DNA from: Deltaproteobacteria bacterium
Lineage (GTDB): Bacteria; Desulfobacterota; Desulfomonilia; UBA1062
Length of the DNA stretch: 33,029 nt
Assembly (NCBI GenBank): GCA_029552245.1
Contig: JAKPDW010000014.1
Span: 1 to 33,029, forward strand
Reading direction: 5' to 3'
The notes under the pieces were generated by a model. It saw only the letters and a list, made by a program, of their open reading frames with translations. It searched no databases and was not told where the DNA came from. Below, piece by piece: positions 7,191 to 13,025 of the stretch. Made by a program: the position numbers and the translations under genes. Position 1 is the stretch's first letter, and every line of letters begins with the position of its first letter.

Positions 7191-7836
7191 ACTCCTGACG
7201 CCCCAAGGGGCCAAGGGCATGATGTACGCCCTCGGGAACGCGAAGCTCCGCGAGGCGTTGAACATGTCGCATCTCACGTTCGACGACCTGGCGTTCGCGG
7301 AGCTGGAGTTCGTGGTCCCGTGCGCCAGGAAGAAGCACACGATCAAGACCACGAAGAGTGGTCGCATCTACTTCGTGGACCATGGCATCTCGGACCCCAG
7401 GGCCATGCTGGCCGAGGGTCAGCTCCGACTCAGGGACCCGGAGGAGAGGAACACCAAGGTAGGGACGACCCTGCGCGGCTGCGCCTTGGTGGCCTACATG
7501 ATCCTGCACGAGCGGGACGCTCGCGAGTTCCAGTACAACGGGCGTGGACGGACCAAGAAGATGCGCGAGATGCACGACGTCGGGATCCCGGACGTGTTCA
7601 TGACGGACTTCCTCCTGTCGGCGATCCGGAGGAAGGGGATGCGGTCTCTCTCGAGGAAGAACACGGACCCGCTGCGGCACCCCTTCGTGGGCCCGCCTCC
7701 GTCCATCTCGTACGGAGAAGCGAAGATGGGGCCGCGTATCGAGCTACTCTACCGGAACAAGAAGGACGCGCTGCTTCGTACGTTCTCGGGCGCCGTCGAA
7801 CGCGCCCGCTTGCAGAGGGGCATCTCGACGAAGTAG
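7171..7836 (+). CDS. Hypothetical protein downstream of thyX
   Basis: I chose the TTG at 7171 because GAGGAGG ends 7 bases before it and no ATG occurs until residue 17. The 221-residue product contains a hydrophobic/aromatic segment (FAELEFVVPCARKKHTI), a mixed central part and a Lys/Arg-rich C-terminal half (RRKGMRSLSRKNTDPLRHPF). No family is recognised and no catalytic motif stands out, though conserved-looking Asp, His and Cys residues are present. The 20-base overlap with thyX suggests coupling. It is the last gene before the non-coding tmRNA block. Confidence 0.68.
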   Translation: MRREHRELLTPQGAKGMMYALGNAKLREALNMSHLTFDDLAFAELEFVVPCARKKHTIKTTKSGRIYFVDHGISDPRAMLAEGQLRLRDPEERNTKVGTTLRGCALVAYMILHERDAREFQYNGRGRTKKMREMHDVGIPDVFMTDFLLSAIRRKGMRSLSRKNTDPLRHPFVGPPPSISYGEAKMGPRIELLYRNKKDALLRTFSGAVERARLQRGISTK

Positions 7837-7849
7837 AGTAGGAACTCTC

Positions 7850-7892
7850 AAACCGGCAACCTCTCCCTTCCCCTGAGGGAACACGGTTTTTT
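7850..7892 (+). terminator. Possible terminator after the thyX cluster
   Basis: A short hairpin TCCCT/AGGGA (7-base loop) lies inside an outer AACCG/CGGTT pairing, and the structure runs straight into six T residues at 7887-7892. It sits 14 bases after the last gene of the cluster and about 110 bases before the tmRNA. The stem is not canonical, so this is tentative. From 7893 to 8002 I see no gene and no convincing promoter. Confidence 0.4.
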
Positions 7893-8002
7893 GGAACTCG
7901 AAAGTTGCCTAGAGGACCACCTCAGACCAGCAGAGGTAGAAGAGGCGAACGTCAACGCGAAAAAGCTGGAAGACGAGACGGCCCGGAGAGACGGGCATCT
8001 TC

Positions 8003-8341
8003 GGGGCCGATCGGTTTCGACGTTGGAAGGACAGCAAGAACTGCGTGCAAGAGCGCCCACTCTCTCCAAGAGGGCAACCCTGATCGCGAACGACAACGCG
8101 GTCCCGTTCTTCGCCCTCACGGGCTGAACGGCGCTCGAACGAGAGATCGTCCTGGTATCGGTAGAGCGTCAACCACAAGGGCTGGTTCACCGAGAGGTCT
8201 TCTTCAAGTAGGTGAACGAGGAGCAGATGAAGGAGTACGCGGCTGAGCCGCACCCGTGTCCGTGAGGTTCACGGACCACGCACGTGGATGAAGTTCTTGA
8301 AAGAGTTCTGACGGACCGGGGTTCGATTCCCCGCGGCTCCA
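8003..8341 (+). ncRNA. ssrA: Transfer-messenger RNA (tmRNA), one-piece
   Basis: tmRNA rescues stalled ribosomes by acting as tRNA-Ala and then as a short message. The 5' end GGGGCCGAUCGGUUUCGACG has the family's D-loop-like start; GGGGCCG (8003-8009) pairs fully with CGGCUCC (8334-8340, one G-U), followed by discriminator A8341. The third acceptor pair is G-U, as in tRNA-Ala-type identity. The T arm is perfect: stem 8317-8321/8329-8333, loop UUCGAUU. CAAGAACT (8035-8042) pairs with AGUUCUUG (8292-8299) as helix P2. Stem GCCC.CTCT/AGAGGGC before the tag fits the first pseudoknot. CCA is not encoded. Length, 339 bases, is typical. Confidence 0.94.
8086..8127 (+). other. tmRNA tag reading frame, tag ANDNAVPFFALTG
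   Basis: The resume codon is inferred to be GCG at 8086, giving A-N-D-N-A-V-P-F-F-A-L-T-G before the TGA at 8125-8127. The ANDN start is typical of bacterial tags. The end is not: most tags finish in LAA or a similar small nonpolar end that ClpXP recognises, whereas this ends in LTG. The reading frame is seen directly; the choice of resume codon rests on the ANDN match. Confidence 0.82.
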
Positions 8342-8411
8342 CACCCGATGGTGCGGTCCCTGGTTGCTTCAGGGACGACCTAGGGTTCGACAGGGAGGAG
8401 AGACTCCTGGA

Positions 8412-8441
8412 AGACCCGCCGCTCACGTGGCGGGTCTTTCT
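8412..8441 (+). terminator. Rho-independent terminator of the tmRNA
   Basis: AGACCCGCC (8412-8420) pairs perfectly with GGCGGGTCT (8429-8437) around an 8-base loop, followed by TTTCTTTT. It ends the tmRNA unit 70 bases past the discriminator base. The space between holds a 7-base-pair hairpin, GTCCCTG/CAGGGAC at 8356-8376, and an AGGAG/CTCCT hairpin near 8396. From 8445 to 8583 I see no gene. Confidence 0.88.
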
Positions 8442-8583
8442 TTTAGCGCCGTGGTAGAAGAAGACCGCGCACGGGAGCCGCCCGGTCCCCGAGATTGCGA
8501 TGCGCTGCCGGCCGCCGCTCCGGGTCAACGGCACGGCGTGCGAACACGAGCCCACGGGACGCGACCGAAAGGGCAACCGGGTG

Positions 8584-8596
8584 TAGTATTCCGGCA
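8584..8596 (+). promoter_or_regulatory. Possible -10 element directly before a start codon
   Basis: TAGTAT at 8584-8589 lies six bases before the ATG at 8596, and there is no ribosome-binding purine run in between. This is the spacing expected if transcription starts at the ATG itself (a leaderless message). No clear -35 box is visible. The same arrangement recurs at 16891 and 18259. Confidence 0.35.
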
Positions 8597-8820
8597 TGAG
8601 CCTGGACGCCGATCGCAAGAAGGCCCGCGACCAGCGGATGGACGACCTCGTGAAGCTCACGAAGAGCTGGTCGGCGTCCACGCAGGCCGAGTACAACGCC
8701 AGGGTCAAGATGTTGAAGGCTCTTCTCGCGGGTCGTGGGGTCGGGCAGGTGGCCCAGACGACCGTCGGGGCGGCCTCGCAACTTGTCGTGGACGAAGTCA
8801 ACGACTTCCTGACAGGATGA
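8596..8820 (+). CDS. Small helical hypothetical protein
   Basis: The 74-residue product (MSLDADRKKARDQRMDDLVK and onward) is highly charged and helical in the first 45 residues, then has an Ala/Val-rich helix (GQVAQTTVGAASQLVVDEV). It is the first gene after the tmRNA terminator. No Shine-Dalgarno is visible; a TAGTAT box 6 bases upstream suggests a leaderless start. The TGA overlaps the ATG of the next gene. No family is recognised. Confidence 0.6.
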   Translation: MSLDADRKKARDQRMDDLVKLTKSWSASTQAEYNARVKMLKALLAGRGVGQVAQTTVGAASQLVVDEVNDFLTG

Positions 8821-9107
8821 GCCACATGAAGAACGCCAAGCAGCTCTCCGCGGTGGACAAGCTCCGCGTGGACAACCTCCAGCTCGAGCACGAGAACATC
8901 ACCCTCAAGACCCGGCTCTGCCAGGACGAGCTCGCCCGCCTCCAGACCGCCGGGCAGGAGATCGGCAAGAAGCTCGTGGACCTGCGGACCGAGTTCGCGG
9001 GCAGCTACGGGATGATGGCCGAGAGCATCACGATCCGCCGCGACGGCCTCATCGAAGGGGAGTCCGTCGAGCCCGTGAACGCTACCGGCGAAGTCGCGAA
9101 GGCGTGA
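8817..9107 (+). CDS. Small coiled-coil hypothetical protein
   Basis: The ATG overlaps the upstream stop (ATGA); a second ATG three codons in (8826) is a possible alternative. The 96-residue product is helical with heptad-like spacing through VDKLRVDNLQLEHENITLKT and on to LARLQTAGQEIGKKLVDLR, followed by a more polar C-terminus. It could oligomerise or act as an adaptor. No family is recognised. It ends one base before the first of the tail-type genes. Confidence 0.62.
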   Translation: MSHMKNAKQLSAVDKLRVDNLQLEHENITLKTRLCQDELARLQTAGQEIGKKLVDLRTEFAGSYGMMAESITIRRDGLIEGESVEPVNATGEVAKA

Positions 9108-9108
9108 C

Positions 9109-10122
9109 ATGAGCGCGGCATCGATCTTGGGCCAGGTGGTCACGCTCCAGTTCTCGGCTCCCGAGAGCGAGTGGTCTCCCTCGCGCTTCGATCGCCTCGA
9201 GGTCTGGAGGTCGATGTCGGGACCGAACGGTCCGTACGAAGAGCTGACGAGCGCCGTGTGGTCGGGGCCTCGTCTTCCTCAAGGCGCAGGTGACCCGCCT
9301 GCGGTGCCCGTGATGGGCCGCTACGAGACGATCGTCGGCAAGACCCTCGAGGTCCTGCTGGACGAGCGCGACCGCATCACGACCACGTTCACGGGAACCG
9401 ACCCCATCCAGCGAGGGACGATCGCGGCTCAGATCACCTCGCAGTCAGCAGGACGGCTGCGCTCCTACGTGCTCTCCGACGGCAGCATGGTCGTCGAGAG
9501 CCTGGAGCCCGGCGTGCAGGCGATTCTTCGGATCCTACCGAGCGAGGGCGCGGGGATCTTGGGCCTGCCGTCCACCGAGCCGGAGTCCTTCACGTTCGGG
9601 CACGATGCACGGCTGGTGCTCGTGCCCGGGCAGGACTCGTACGCGTTCACGGACCCGCACGGGTCCGAGTCGGCCTTCTACAAGGCGCGGTACCGGAACG
9701 CCGAGACGGACGAGGTCAGCGACTTCTCGGCGCCGATCCCGGCCCAGACCGTCGTCTCGCTCACGGACCTCGTGGTGGGCTTTCTGGACCTCGTGGACAC
9801 GTCGGGGCGCCCCCTGCCGAATCGCGAGGTCCGCCTGGAGGGGGCGTTCAACGGGCAGCTCGTGGAGGGCCGTACGGTCGTGCCCTCTCCGGGCCCCCAG
9901 ACCTCGCGGCTCACGGACAAGAACGGGCACGTGGAGTTCTTGCTCGTACGCGGCATCAAGGTGACGGTCGGGGTCTCGGGGACGAACCTCGCCCGAACGG
10001 TCACGGTGCCGACCGACCCGAGCGTGAAGAGCTTCAACCTCTTCGACCCCGCGATGGGCAAGGACGACCTCTTTTCGGTGGCCGTGCCGGACGTGGACTT
10101 CGCGTTCAGGAGCACGCTGTGA
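9109..10122 (+). CDS. Tail-type structural protein with FN3/CnaB-like domains
   Basis: The 337-residue product has an N-terminal segment (RLEVWRSMSGPNGPYEELTS) of the kind seen in phage tail FN3-like domains. A beta-rich middle contains TGTDPIQRGTIAAQITSQ. The C-terminal domain (LVVGFLDLVDTSGRPLPNREV, then LTDKNGHVEFLLVRGIKVTV) has the pattern of a CnaB or carboxypeptidase-regulatory-like beta-sandwich, a common decoration of tail and baseplate proteins. The next two genes are similar in style. It overlaps the following gene by 4 bases (GTGA). Structural role is inferred from domain style and context. Confidence 0.72.
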   Translation: MSAASILGQVVTLQFSAPESEWSPSRFDRLEVWRSMSGPNGPYEELTSAVWSGPRLPQGAGDPPAVPVMGRYETIVGKTLEVLLDERDRITTTFTGTDPIQRGTIAAQITSQSAGRLRSYVLSDGSMVVESLEPGVQAILRILPSEGAGILGLPSTEPESFTFGHDARLVLVPGQDSYAFTDPHGSESAFYKARYRNAETDEVSDFSAPIPAQTVVSLTDLVVGFLDLVDTSGRPLPNREVRLEGAFNGQLVEGRTVVPSPGPQTSRLTDKNGHVEFLLVRGIKVTVGVSGTNLARTVTVPTDPSVKSFNLFDPAMGKDDLFSVAVPDVDFAFRSTL

Positions 10123-10406
10123 TCCAGATCAAGTTCCCCGGTCCCGACCCGACCGAGGGCGGGTGGGTCATGCACGAGCTCGACTTCGTGCCGGGGAAGC
10201 GCCTTCAGTACTACCTCCGCGACGTGCGCCTCATCGGGCTCGCGAAGCGCTCCGCCGTCAGGGAGGAGCACTCTCGTCGGCCGGTTCGCATGACGGAGGC
10301 GCTCACGGACGAGACCAGCATCGTGCTTCAGCCGGTGGCCAAGGGAGGTGTGGTGTTATGGCGTACGAGGCGGTCAACATCGTCGTGCGGGACACCTCGC
10401 CCTTGA
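10119..10406 (+). CDS. Small hypothetical protein in tail cluster
   Basis: The GTG start overlaps the previous stop. The 95-residue product reads MIQIKFPGPDPTEGGWVMHE, then a short region with GKRLQYYLRDVRLIGLAKR, and a polar segment. The last 16 residues (LWRTRRSTSSCGTPRP) overlap the start of the next gene by 49 bases and look like read-through of out-of-frame sequence, so the functional part is probably residues 1-78. No family is recognised; position between two tail-type genes suggests a structural or assembly role. Confidence 0.65.
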   Translation: MIQIKFPGPDPTEGGWVMHELDFVPGKRLQYYLRDVRLIGLAKRSAVREEHSRRPVRMTEALTDETSIVLQPVAKGGVVLWRTRRSTSSCGTPRP

Positions 10407-11242
10407 GGCTCCCGATCGCGGGCGTGGTCGTGCGGCTCTTCACGCTCTCGGGCCAGCCCCTGACCGAAGCCCAGACGGATGTGAACGGGGTCGCGGGCTT
10501 CTTGCTGCCACCCGGCAACAGCTTCGAGGCTCGCTTCTACAAGACTCGCGTGGCCTTCCGGCAACCGCAGCAGTTCACGGTCTTGGCGGGCGGGCCGAAC
10601 ACCTTCGAGGTCTCGGGCGACCTCTTCGTGCCACCGGTCACGACCGACCCGCGTCTCTCGATGGCGTACGGGTACTTCAGGGACGTGACGGGTGCTCCGG
10701 CCGCCAACGTGGCCATCATCTTCATCGCGAAGTTCCTGCCGGTCTGGCTCGACGGAGCCGCGGTCCTGACGGAGCGACGCGAGGTTCGGACCGACTGCCA
10801 TGGCTACGTGCAGGTGCCGCTCATCCGCTGCGCCAAGTACGACGTGACCGTCACGGGGTACGAGGACCTTCTTCGTCTGGTCGCCGTGCCGGACGCCCCG
10901 AACGTGAACCTGCCCGACCTTCTGTTCCCGATCGTGCAGCTCATCACGTTCGACACCCCGGGCCCCTACACGGTCGCGGCCGGGCAGGAGATCGACGTCA
11001 CCCCAACCGTCTACACGTCCGACGGCAACAAGCTCGACGGCAACGGGGCGCAGAGCGGGGACGTCCAGTGGTCGAGCTCGGACGCGACCGTGCTCGCGGT
11101 CATCCCGGGGCCCAACAAGGTGACGCTGCGGGGGCTCACGGCCGGCACGGCAGAGCTTCGGGCGGCCCGGGTGGACCGCACGATCGTCCACATCCCCGAC
11201 GCTGGCATCCAGGGCGTGCCCCAGCAGGTGACGGTGACGTGA
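10358..11242 (+). CDS. Tail-type protein with CnaB-like and Ig-like domains
   Basis: The 294-residue protein appears to hold three beta-sandwich units: residues about 1-95 (LRLPIAGVVVRLFTLSGQPL, TDVNGVAGFLLPPG) and about 100-195 (YGYFRDVTGAPAANVAIIFI, TDCHGYVQVPLIR) have the CnaB-like 'G.P...V.....D..G...' rhythm. Residues about 205-294 resemble a bacterial Ig-like (Big-type) domain, with VQWSSSDATVLAVIPG followed by VTLRGLTAGTAELRA. Such modules bind surfaces or carbohydrates and are common in phage tails. The preferred ATG follows an AAGGGAGG run by 8 bases. Domain assignment is by pattern only. Confidence 0.75.
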   Translation: MAYEAVNIVVRDTSPLRLPIAGVVVRLFTLSGQPLTEAQTDVNGVAGFLLPPGNSFEARFYKTRVAFRQPQQFTVLAGGPNTFEVSGDLFVPPVTTDPRLSMAYGYFRDVTGAPAANVAIIFIAKFLPVWLDGAAVLTERREVRTDCHGYVQVPLIRCAKYDVTVTGYEDLLRLVAVPDAPNVNLPDLLFPIVQLITFDTPGPYTVAAGQEIDVTPTVYTSDGNKLDGNGAQSGDVQWSSSDATVLAVIPGPNKVTLRGLTAGTAELRAARVDRTIVHIPDAGIQGVPQQVTVT

Positions 11243-11670
11243 ACAGGCTTGACCTGTCTTCACGCGTCCTGCTGGCTGAGATCCTTCGACGCGCAGCCTA
11301 CGACTGGGTGCTCTACCGCTCGAGCCGCCGCCTGCGTGATGCCGAGCTCGCCCGCGACGCGTACGTGTGGCTCTTCGAGGAGGGGCCGGGGCACCCCAAC
11401 TGGATCGAGCGAGAGAAGGACGGGTGGGCGGTCTTCTCGTTCTTGACCATCTGCGACAGCCTCGACATGGACCCGCAGGCCGTGCGGGAGCGCATCAAGA
11501 AGATGACCCCGAGCGACGTGACCTCGATCGGTCGTCCGCCGGTCCGACGAAAGCGGTACCTCGAGTCCACGTCCAGCGACGTCTCCATCATGACGCTCAC
11601 CCATGCCCCGACGATGCGCTTGTTGGAACAAGACCTCGGGGACCTCGAAGAAGCTGCGGTGGAGTGGTAA
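11239..11670 (+). CDS. Helical hypothetical protein
   Basis: The GTG start overlaps the upstream stop. The 143-residue product has SSRVLLAEILRRAAYDWVLY and LARDAYVWLFEEGPGHPN, then FSFLTICDSLDMDPQAVRER. The last piece resembles a short helical motif of small bacterial and phage proteins of the form 'SF..IC..L..D...VR', perhaps a helix-turn-helix. The C-terminus is basic and then acidic. Function is unknown; a DNA-binding regulator is possible. It is followed by a 57-base gap with a promoter-like motif. Confidence 0.66.
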   Translation: MNRLDLSSRVLLAEILRRAAYDWVLYRSSRRLRDAELARDAYVWLFEEGPGHPNWIEREKDGWAVFSFLTICDSLDMDPQAVRERIKKMTPSDVTSIGRPPVRRKRYLESTSSDVSIMTLTHAPTMRLLEQDLGDLEEAAVEW

Positions 11671-11680
11671 GAACGCGCTT

Positions 11681-11723
11681 CTTGCCGGCATAAGAACCTC
11701 GAGGCCGTTCTGGTCTCTGGAGG
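11681..11723 (+). promoter_or_regulatory. Putative phage promoter motif
   Basis: CTTGCCGGCATAAGAACCTC at 11681-11700 is a variant of the recurrent motif, followed by GGAGG at 11719-11723 and the ATG at 11728. TTCTT and AAGAA can also pair around GCCGGCAT. The gap between motif and GGAGG is longer than in the other copies. Confidence 0.4.
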
Positions 11724-11727
11724 TCCC

Positions 11728-12084
11728 ATGGAAGAAGACGTCTCGAACATGACCACGAAGGAGCTGGTACGCACCACGCTCGAAGAGAACAGGCACCTGC
11801 TCATGCAGGTCACCACGCTTCAGCAGCAGCTCGGAGAACAGCTCGACGAGTTGCGGGCTGAGAAGAAGGCCAACACGGAGCTCACGGCCAAGCTCTCGGC
11901 GCAGGCGGGCGCCGTGAAGGCGAAGATCGAGCTCGAGATCGACCGCATCGAGAAGAGGCTCAGCAAGATCGCGTACGGCGGCCCCAACCCCGCCACCCGG
12001 TCGCTCGAGGACTGCTACGGCAGGCTCGAGCAGATGGCGCGGTTCTGGTTCGACAACCACAAGATCAAGGAGGCGACGCCGTGA
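11728..12084 (+). CDS. Coiled-coil hypothetical protein
   Basis: The 118-residue product is helical almost throughout, with heptads of Leu/Ile from about residue 10 to 85 (LVRTTLEENRHLLMQVTTLQ, LGEQLDELRAEKK, KAKIELEIDRIEKRLSKI). It ends with a short segment containing one Cys and aromatic residues (CYGRLEQMARFWFDNH). GGAGG lies 4 bases before the ATG. It starts a new transcription unit by the look of its leader and overlaps the next gene by 4 bases. It may be a tail-assembly or scaffold-type protein; that is inference from location. Confidence 0.68.
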   Translation: MEEDVSNMTTKELVRTTLEENRHLLMQVTTLQQQLGEQLDELRAEKKANTELTAKLSAQAGAVKAKIELEIDRIEKRLSKIAYGGPNPATRSLEDCYGRLEQMARFWFDNHKIKEATP

Positions 12085-12629
12085 CCAAGAAGAACGAAGA
12101 CGAGGACAAGGAGCAGTCGAAGAAGAAGTACCGGGTCGAGGTCATCCAGTTCGGTACGTTTGGGCAGGGCTTCCCGGACGCGGAAGAGCTCGAGGACGCG
12201 CTCAACACGTTCTCGTCGGAGGGCCGCAAGGTCGAGATCATGACCATCGGCCAGAGGGGTCTGCTCGTCCTGGGCACGAAGCCGGACCCGGACCCTCTCG
12301 CGAGCCTTCTGGGCCTCTCGCTTGACGAGGCACCCTCGAACGCGCCGGCGGCGGTCTCTCCGCAGATCGGCTTCACGTTCGCGAAGCTCCTCCAGGAGTT
12401 CAACGAGCAGCAGCAGACCAAGACCCAGGAACAGGCTGCCGAGGTCGCGGTCCAGACCATGATGAAGCACGTCGACCTCGAGCTCGCTCGGCAGGTCGCG
12501 AGCTACATCGAGACGCAGAGGAGCGCCCACGCGGAGCAGCACCCGCCTGACCAGCCCTGCCACCTCGTGAAGGACCTCGAGGTCCTGCACGCCGTCATCA
12601 CGAAGGCCATCAACGCCAACGTCAGCTAG
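12081..12629 (+). CDS. Hypothetical protein
   Basis: A GTG overlapping the upstream stop opens a 182-residue frame. The N-terminus is a lysine/aspartate-rich stretch (KKNEDEDKEQSKKKY), followed by a compact segment with VEVIQFGTFGQGFPDAEELE and EIMTIGQRGLLVLG that looks like alternating strands and helices. The second half is helical (FAKLLQEFNEQQQTKTQEQA). No family is recognised. It sits in a three-gene run ahead of the large tail-type gene and may belong to the same assembly step. Confidence 0.66.
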   Translation: MTKKNEDEDKEQSKKKYRVEVIQFGTFGQGFPDAEELEDALNTFSSEGRKVEIMTIGQRGLLVLGTKPDPDPLASLLGLSLDEAPSNAPAAVSPQIGFTFAKLLQEFNEQQQTKTQEQAAEVAVQTMMKHVDLELARQVASYIETQRSAHAEQHPPDQPCHLVKDLEVLHAVITKAINANVS

Positions 12630-12638
12630 GAGAACCCC

Positions 12639-12965
12639 ATGTCGAGGAAACAGCGTCGGGCCCAGGAAGCAGTCGGGCGGAAGTACAACGAGAAGATGAA
12701 CAAGGTCCTCTCGGACGTGAAGAGCCTGGCCCGAAAGGTCTTCGGGCTCGAGGCTGCCAAGCTCACGGACATCGACGTCGTGATGGGCAAGGTCGAGGCC
12801 GGCGTTGTGGTCGCGATCCAGTACAACAAGCAGGTGTACGCACAGGTCGCGGCGCCCCATCAGGACGCGGGGCTCCTGAAGCTTCGCGAGACGCTCCGGA
12901 AGGCCAAGCCTCCCAGCATCGAGTCGAAGATGACCGAACAGGGTATCATCCAGACGATCGGCTGA
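12639..12965 (+). CDS. Small basic hypothetical protein
   Basis: The ATG is preceded by an AGGAGA run 5 bases upstream. The 108-residue product has a basic helix (SRKQRRAQEAVGRKYNEKMN), a short segment GVVVAIQYNKQVYAQVA of alternating strand character, and a Lys/Ile-rich end. No family is recognised. It is the last gene before a strong hairpin and the 1150-residue protein. Confidence 0.64.
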   Translation: MSRKQRRAQEAVGRKYNEKMNKVLSDVKSLARKVFGLEAAKLTDIDVVMGKVEAGVVVAIQYNKQVYAQVAAPHQDAGLLKLRETLRKAKPPSIESKMTEQGIIQTIG

Positions 12966-12980
12966 GGCCGGTCGTCCCCT

Positions 12981-13004
12981 CGACGGGCCCTCACGGGCTC
13001 GTCG
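12981..13004 (+). terminator. Strong hairpin, possible terminator
   Basis: CGACGGGCCC pairs with GGGCTCGTCG (one G-U) around the loop TCAC, a stable 10-base-pair stem in the 60-base gap between genes. No T-run follows, so it may be a weak terminator, an RNA-stability hairpin or an attenuator before the tail gene. Just after it, CGAACTTAGCCCCTCGGAG (13003-13021) faintly matches the promoter motif. Confidence 0.45.
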
Positions 13005-13025
13005 AACTTAGCCCCTCGGAGCGAC

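Noticed and set aside
7891-8127. A 78-codon + frame ending in the tmRNA
   Set aside because: Only its last 13 codons (the tag) are expected to be translated; the upstream part lies in the spacer and the tmRNA 5' half.
8342-8411. A tRNA-like look after the tmRNA (GGTTCGAC-type string and hairpins)
   Set aside because: The arms do not form a T stem or an acceptor stem; only simple hairpins are present.
8187-9143. A 318-codon minus-strand frame crossing the tmRNA, its terminator and two small genes
   Set aside because: It runs through a perfectly folded tmRNA 3' domain and the terminator, which explain the sequence better.
10328-11263. A 311-codon minus-strand frame in the tail region
   Set aside because: Overlaps the CnaB/Ig-like gene fully and has shadow composition (Arg/His/Asp/Val repeats).
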